Assembly (NCBI RefSeq): GCF_030704535.1 | Contig: NC_081807.1 | Location: 5,001,001 to 5,065,000 of the forward strand | Length of the DNA stretch: 64,000 nt | Source of the DNA: Vitis vinifera | Taxonomy: Eukaryota > Streptophyta > Magnoliopsida > Vitales > Vitaceae | Direction of reading: 5' to 3' | Shown here: piece by piece, positions 58,890 through 64,000 of the stretch | How the letters are laid out: each line of letters begins with the position of its first letter | Numbering within the stretch: position 1 is the first letter of the stretch | The notes under the pieces: generated by a model | Database searches by the model: none | What the model was told of the DNA's origin: nothing | The model's input: only the letters and a program-made list of their open reading frames with translations | Translations under genes and position numbers: made by a program

Positions 58890-61800
58890 TGTTAAGGCCC
58901 AGAAAATGTCAACTGAGTTGGTGAGGAGCCTAGGGGTGGGAAGATTCTTAGAGTGGGGAGCAGTGGAAGCTAGGGGAATGGCAGGGGATATAATTGTATT
59001 TTGAGGTAATAGGGTGCTGGATTTGATTGAGATGGAGGTGGGAATCTTCTCTATTTCTTGACAGTTCAAATTTTGTAAGGACAAATTTTTTGGATGTTCA
59101 CAAGAATGTATGGTTTCTTTTATAAGAGGAAAAAGGAAGACTTGTGGGCAGAACGAGGGGACATAAGAGGCTTTGGAATGTCCCTTGTTGTGTGGGTGGA
59201 GACTTTTATTTGATAAGATTCTTGGTAGAAAGGAAGAACCACATTGGGCCTTTGTTATCAATGAGGCATTCCTCGAAGATCATTGAGTAGTAGAGATTGA
59301 GGGACTGTTCATTGATTGGAAGTCCATTCGTGTGGTGCGATGGATTGAATAATTATTATGCATCAAGGTTGGATTGTTTCTTAGTATCAGAAGACTAGGA
59401 AGATTGGGAAGATCATTTTAATGGTCTATATTAGAGTGTGTTGCCAAAGCCTATATTTGACTATAGGCCTTTTTGTTGGATGCAGGTGGAATGAGGAGAG
59501 GCAAAACCCTGTTTAGATTTTACAACATGTGGTTAAAAGTAGCTGGTTTTATAGAGCTTCTAAAGAAATGGTGGATGAATTATAACGGAAGAGGCTCTTT
59601 TTAGTCATATTTTGGCCTCTAAGCTGAAAGCGTTGAAACAAGACCAAGATTTGGAACAAAGAAGTGTTTGGGAACGTCTTTGTTGGAAAAGTAAGTGCCT
59701 TAAATTAGATTGGTTTCTAGGACACTAATGAGAGGAAGGGGTCCTTTGTATTGATGAAGCTAAGGCTAGAAAGGTGGAATTGGATGAGTACAACAAGTAG
59801 GATAGATTGAAAGAAACTTGTCGAAGGCAAAAGTCCAAGGAGTTATGGTTGAAAGAGAACAATAAAAATACTAGCCTTTCTTATAAGATGGCTAACGCTT
59901 GATGGACAAAGAACCATATGGCCAGAGTTAAGGTGAATGATGTTTGGTTGATAGAGACTAGCAGAAGAGTCCTATATGAACAAAGGGTTGTCTAATGCCT
60001 ATCAAAACCTTTTTTTTTTTGGCATTAGGGGATTGATATTCTAGTATAGATTACTTGTATTTTGCCTCATTGGGGAATGGTGATTTTAGGGAGTTTGGAG
60101 GCTCTTGTGGAAGTCTTCTTGGCTTTATCTAGTTTACATGGGGAGAAAGCCCTTGGTCTCAACAACTTTACTCTTGTCTTTTAGTAGCATTACTAGGACT
60201 TTGTGAAATACAAGGTTTTGGGTTTCTTCGGGGAGTTTTGTGGGCAAGGCCGCAAGCCACTTTTGAAAGAAGCTTAAATGCCTCATTTATGGTTCTAATA
60301 CCCAAAAAGGGGAAAAACGACTTGAAAGACTTTGACTCATCAGCTTGATGGGAGGTTTGTATAAGACCCTAACAAAGGTTTTGGCCAAGAACGGTTGTGT
60401 CTCAATCATAACAATCTTTTGTAGAGGGAAGATAGATTTTGGATGTCATCCTTATTGCAAATGAGACTATGGGTTCACACTAAGGAGTTTGATTGGTGGT
60501 ATTCTTTGTAGGCTTAACATTGAAAAGGCTTATGGTCATTTTAGTTAGGGTTTCTTTATTATTGTTATGGAAAGGATGAGTTTTGATGAAAAGTGGATAG
60601 GTCAGATAAAATGATGCATTTCCTTTTCTAGATTTTGAGTTCTTGTAAATGGAACTCTTGTTGGTTTCTTTCAAAGTTGAAGGGATGTGAGAGAGGGAGG
60701 TCCTTGTTTTGGCTATGAAAGCTTTTAGATGGGGAAAAATGTGTTTCCTTGTACACATTTTAAATTTCATGCACCATTAAATCAAAGACCTGAGATGGTG
60801 AAAGGTGTAACTATATCATTCAAAGGTGTAGTATTTGTGTGGTCAAAGGTACTCACAAAATCCTGATTATTTTTAGGTAAATATATTAAATTTGGATTTT
60901 GCAAAATTGGGCTCCTATTTTGTTTTTGTTTTTTTTTTTCAAGTGTGTGGAAACACACTTTTCTCCTTTTAAATGTCTTCTGAAAAAGGCATGCAAGGGG
61001 AGTTTCATCTTAGGTTTCAAGGCAAGAGGGAAAGAGAGAGTGGAGGTATCCTATTTTCTATTAGCCAATGACCCTCATTCTTTGTGCTACTAGCCAAGAG
61101 CATTTGGCATACCTAAGTTGGACTCTAATGTGGTTTGAGACAATATTTGGGCTAAACATTAATTTACTAAAAAATGAGTTAAACCTCATAGGAGGGTTAA
61201 CAAATGTAGATGAGCTAGTTTGGTGTGGATCTGTAGGGTAGGGGTACTTTGCACCACATATTTGGGGCTCCCTTTAGGTGCCTTTTTAAAATCATCTTTA
61301 GTGTGAGATTTGGTGGAAGATAGGTTCCAATGAAGACTTGCAATGTGGTAGAGACTATATCTTTCAAGGGGGAAGGGGGGGACTCACTTAAGTTAAAAAT
61401 ACTTTATTAAATCTATTGATTTACCATATGCCCTTGTTTGTTAGCCCAAAAAGAGTAAGTTTGAGGCTTGGGAATGTTCAAAGGGATTTCCTTTTGTGTG
61501 TGTGTGTGGTGGGGAGTTAGAGAACAAATCCCATGTAGTAAATTGGAAATTGTTTGCATGGAGAAAAAATGTTCGGGTCTTGATATTAGGAATTTATAGG
61601 CTCAATGAGAAGTGTTGTGGAAAAGATTTAAATTAGGGCACTTAGAAGGGCGTTAATGTTTCTATGATATAAGGGATAATTATGGAGTGGGCTTGTGGAA
61701 CACAATAAGAAAAGGATGGGATGCCATTAATAACAAATTTAGTTTCATACTGGGAGATGGAAGAAGGGTAAAGTTTTGGAAAGGTAGGTGGTATGGTTTA

Positions 61801-62150
61801 GGCGCATTGTGTAACTACTTCAAAAGATTCTTGGGTAGCAAATGTGTAGGAGCAATGGGATTGGTGTGCCTCTTTTGTAAGACAACTACATGACTAGGAG
61901 CTCAAAAGAATGGGGGATTTTCTTTTAAGGTTGCAAATGAAAATAGTAAGCAAGAGTGGCGAGGATATGGTGATATGGTTAGAAATGAAAAACAGAATGT
62001 TCCCAATAGAATCTTAATACTCATTTTTGATACCAAGTAGATATGGTTTGGAACCTATGGATGCTAATGAAAGTGGGATTCTTTGCATGAGAAGCAACTT
62101 AGGGTAGGATCCTCATCATAGATTAACTGAAAAAGATGGGTTGGACCTAG
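58890..62150 (+). mobile_element. Decayed L1-type LINE A
   Basis: Broken frames in order recall plant LINE ORF2. Endonuclease remnants are near 58,900-59,500 (LVRSLGVGRFLEWGAVEARG). Linker words follow near 59,640 (KQDQDLEQRSVWERL-like frames). The reverse-transcriptase block around 60,280-60,680 contains IPKKGKNDLKDF and INIEKAYGHF. A later block near 60,960-61,900 has ACKGSFILGFKARGKERVEV and GLWNTIRKGWDAINNKFSF. The end near 62,150 has a zf-RVT-like NRCVLCKDKEESTD. Many stops and frameshifts are present, so it is inactive. A short unrelated stretch (about 60,770-60,900) interrupts it. Confidence 0.75.
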
Positions 62151-64000
62151 GTGAATAGATGTGTATTGTGTAAAGATAAGGAAGAATCAACAGATGGGGT
62201 GGCTTTTGATACTCTTGATAGGCATGAAGCAAAAAAATTGGAGAAATTGGAAGAGATTTTTAATGCTTTTTTGGAGTTGACTGGGGACACAACCCCAAGT
62301 CTAGATGAGTTCTCAATGGCATTTCAACAATTTTGTTAGGATTTTCTAAAAAGAACAAAGGTAATGGGGTTTTTTCAAAGAGTTTTTTAATGAAGCAAGT
62401 TTAAGAAAAGTCTCAATGCTACTTTCTTGGTGTTAATCCCTAAGAAAGGGGACGTAAAGGGTTTGAAGGACTTTAGGCCTATTAGCTTGGTGGGAAGTTT
62501 ATATAAAAGTCTTGCTAAAGTGTTGGCAAGGAGATTAAATATGGTGGTGGGAAAAGTGGTTTCCAAGTTTCAAAATGTTTTTTAGAGGGAAGACAAATTC
62601 TTGATGCGGTGCTAATAGTTGATGAGGCAGTAGAGTCTATGTTGAAAAGTTGGGGATGTTGTGTTTTGTGCAAACTATATATGGAGAAGGCTTATGACCA
62701 TATCAATTGAAACTTCTTACAATTAATTTTTGAAAAGATGAAGTTTGGGCAGAAATGGATAAAAATGGATTAAATGGTACATTTTGATTGCAAAATTTTT
62801 AGTTATTGTTAATGGCACCCTTTATGGATTTTTTTAAAGCTCTAGGGGATTAAAATAGGGGGGATCCTCTTTCCCCCCTACTTATTTGTCATAGTAATGA
62901 AGGTCCATAGTTTTTTTCTAAAGAGGGCAAAGAAAGGAGGCTACTTGTCAGGTTTTAGAGTGAGAGGAGGTATCTCATTTGTTGTTTGTAGATGACACCC
63001 TTGTATTTTATAAGACTAATCAAGATCAAATGGTTCATTTATGTTGGTTGCTCATGTGATTTGAAGTCATATTGGGTTTGAAAATTAACCTAGAAAAGAG
63101 CAAGTTGATTGTAATTGGAAGGGTGGACAATGCAGAGTTGGCTATGAATTAGGGTGGAGGATAGGAGATCTTCCATATTTTTACTTTGGGCTTCCATTGG
63201 AAGCTTCTTTTAAATAGGTGGTCACCCAGGATAGAGTGGTAGAGCGATTTTGCAAAAAACTATTAGTATGGAAAAGACAATATATTTCTAAAGAGGAGAA
63301 GGCTTGTTTTGATATGGAGCACATTCTCTAGCTTACCCATCTATTTTATGCCATTGTTTCCTCTGTAATATTAGTTAGAATTTGGTTTGAGAAGACTTAA
63401 AGAGACTTCCTTTTGGGAGGAGGGGCTTTAGAGAAAAGATTTCATTTAGAAAAGTGGTTAACTATTTTCACAAAGAAAAGAAAGGTGGGTTTAGGCATTC
63501 AAAGTCATCCTTTGCTTAATAAGACTTTCTTGGACAAGTGGAGTTGGCGTTATACACCAAAAAGGGGAGCCTTATGGAGAGGAAAAAGAAAGGGGGATTG
63601 GTCTTGTGTTGCAAGAGCTGGGTATGGTGTTGGGTTATGAAAAGTTGTCAGGAAGGATTGTGATATCCTTTATGGTAAAATTTCATTTTATGTATTTTTT
63701 TCCCATCATTATACACTTTAGCCTTATCAAAAGAGGCTTGGGTGGGACCTGATAGGGGAGAAGGGACAGTGGAACACATGTTTTTCTAGAAATCTAAATG
63801 TTTCGGAGCTGGATAATATGGAGCAACTCTTCTCTAAACTGCTAGGTTAGGCTGAAAAGAGAGGAGGTGGGTTGGGCAATGTGGATGGGATTGAGGAATG
63901 ATTGCTTCTTCATGAAGTCTCTTGATGCTGCTTGAGTGTGGGAATTCAATTACTTTTCTGATGAGGGTCATTTGGAACCCATGGGTTCCATCTAAAGTAA
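62151..64000 (+). mobile_element. Decayed L1-type LINE B, runs off the window
   Basis: A second LINE copy starts in mid-ORF2 and repeats motifs already seen in LINE A. These are LEKLEEIFNAFLEL and LDEFSMAFQQFC, then [20 protein letters not shown] near 62,430 (reverse transcriptase), GRQILDAVLIVDEAV near 62,590, CKLYMEKAYDHIN near 62,670, KRQYISKEEKA near 63,273 and GIQSHPLLNKTFLDKWSWRY near 63,500. Stops and frameshifts show it is dead. The first residues are fused to the end of LINE A, so one copy inserted into or beside the other. Confidence 0.75.

Noticed and set aside
62151-62339. A small real gene encoding MNRCVLCKDKEESTDG...
   Set aside because: It is a chance fusion of the end of LINE A (zinc-finger-like part) and the middle of LINE B.

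Overview
This is a stretch of nuclear genome from a flowering plant. The evidence is AT-rich intergenic DNA, GT-AG introns, plant gene families (phytocyanin, plant SCNM1, CDPK-related kinase), a huge Ty3/gypsy element, plant L1-type LINEs and Tourist/hAT MITEs. The repeat types and the LINE wording look like grapevine (Vitis), but that species call is inference. Only six protein-coding genes are convincing. Most of the window is transposon-derived.

Layout. (1) 1-20,900 holds a tandem array of four two-exon genes for secreted phytocyanin-like (blue copper) proteins at 2269, 12230, 15460 and 19973, all on the + strand. They sit in a duplicated two-gene block: unit A is about 1-10,520 and unit B about 13,141-19,430. 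A Tourist-like MITE lies upstream of genes 1 and 3 only. Unit A was later interrupted by a 4.3-kb solo LTR (5440-9756, TSD TTAAC), and unit B preserves the empty site. Gene 4 is a mosaic: its distal upstream DNA is like gene 2, while its promoter and coding region are like genes 1 and 3. (2) 21,000-23,000 is repeat debris: an organelle-like GC-rich piece, a 147-bp tandem repeat and an LTR-like segment. (3) 23,232-27,741 is a plant SCNM1-like zinc-finger splicing-factor gene with three exons. Its 3.7-kb first intron carries a solo LTR and a SINE, each with target-site duplications. (4) 27,742-35,675 has no gene, but holds short tandem duplications, a second solo LTR of the intron family (TSD TTTAT) and a Tourist-like MITE (TSD TAA). 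(5) 35,681-52,521 is a complete 16.8-kb LTR retrotransposon on the - strand (TSD CTTAA, LTRs of 3.47 kb). It has gag-like ORFs but no recognisable pol, and a region upstream of its 3' LTR full of hairpin-forming tandem repeats. Each LTR carries a broken fragment of a plant NADPH oxidase (RBOH) gene. (6) 52,527-55,252 contains MITEs and the upstream region of the next gene. (7) 55,253-64,000 starts a CDPK-related kinase (CRK) gene, of which only exon 1 is visible. The rest appears to be one very long intron containing a hAT-type element (8-bp TSD) and two decayed head-to-tail LINEs.

The most unusual content is the LTR family shared by the solo LTR (5440-9756) and the 16.8-kb element. Their LTR ends are conserved, but their middles differ and hold decayed host-gene fragments: RBOH in one, and a RING/transmembrane E3-ligase-like gene in the other. 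The non-coding part of the large element also carries a 39-42-bp repeat in which most units form a hairpin with compensatory arm changes.
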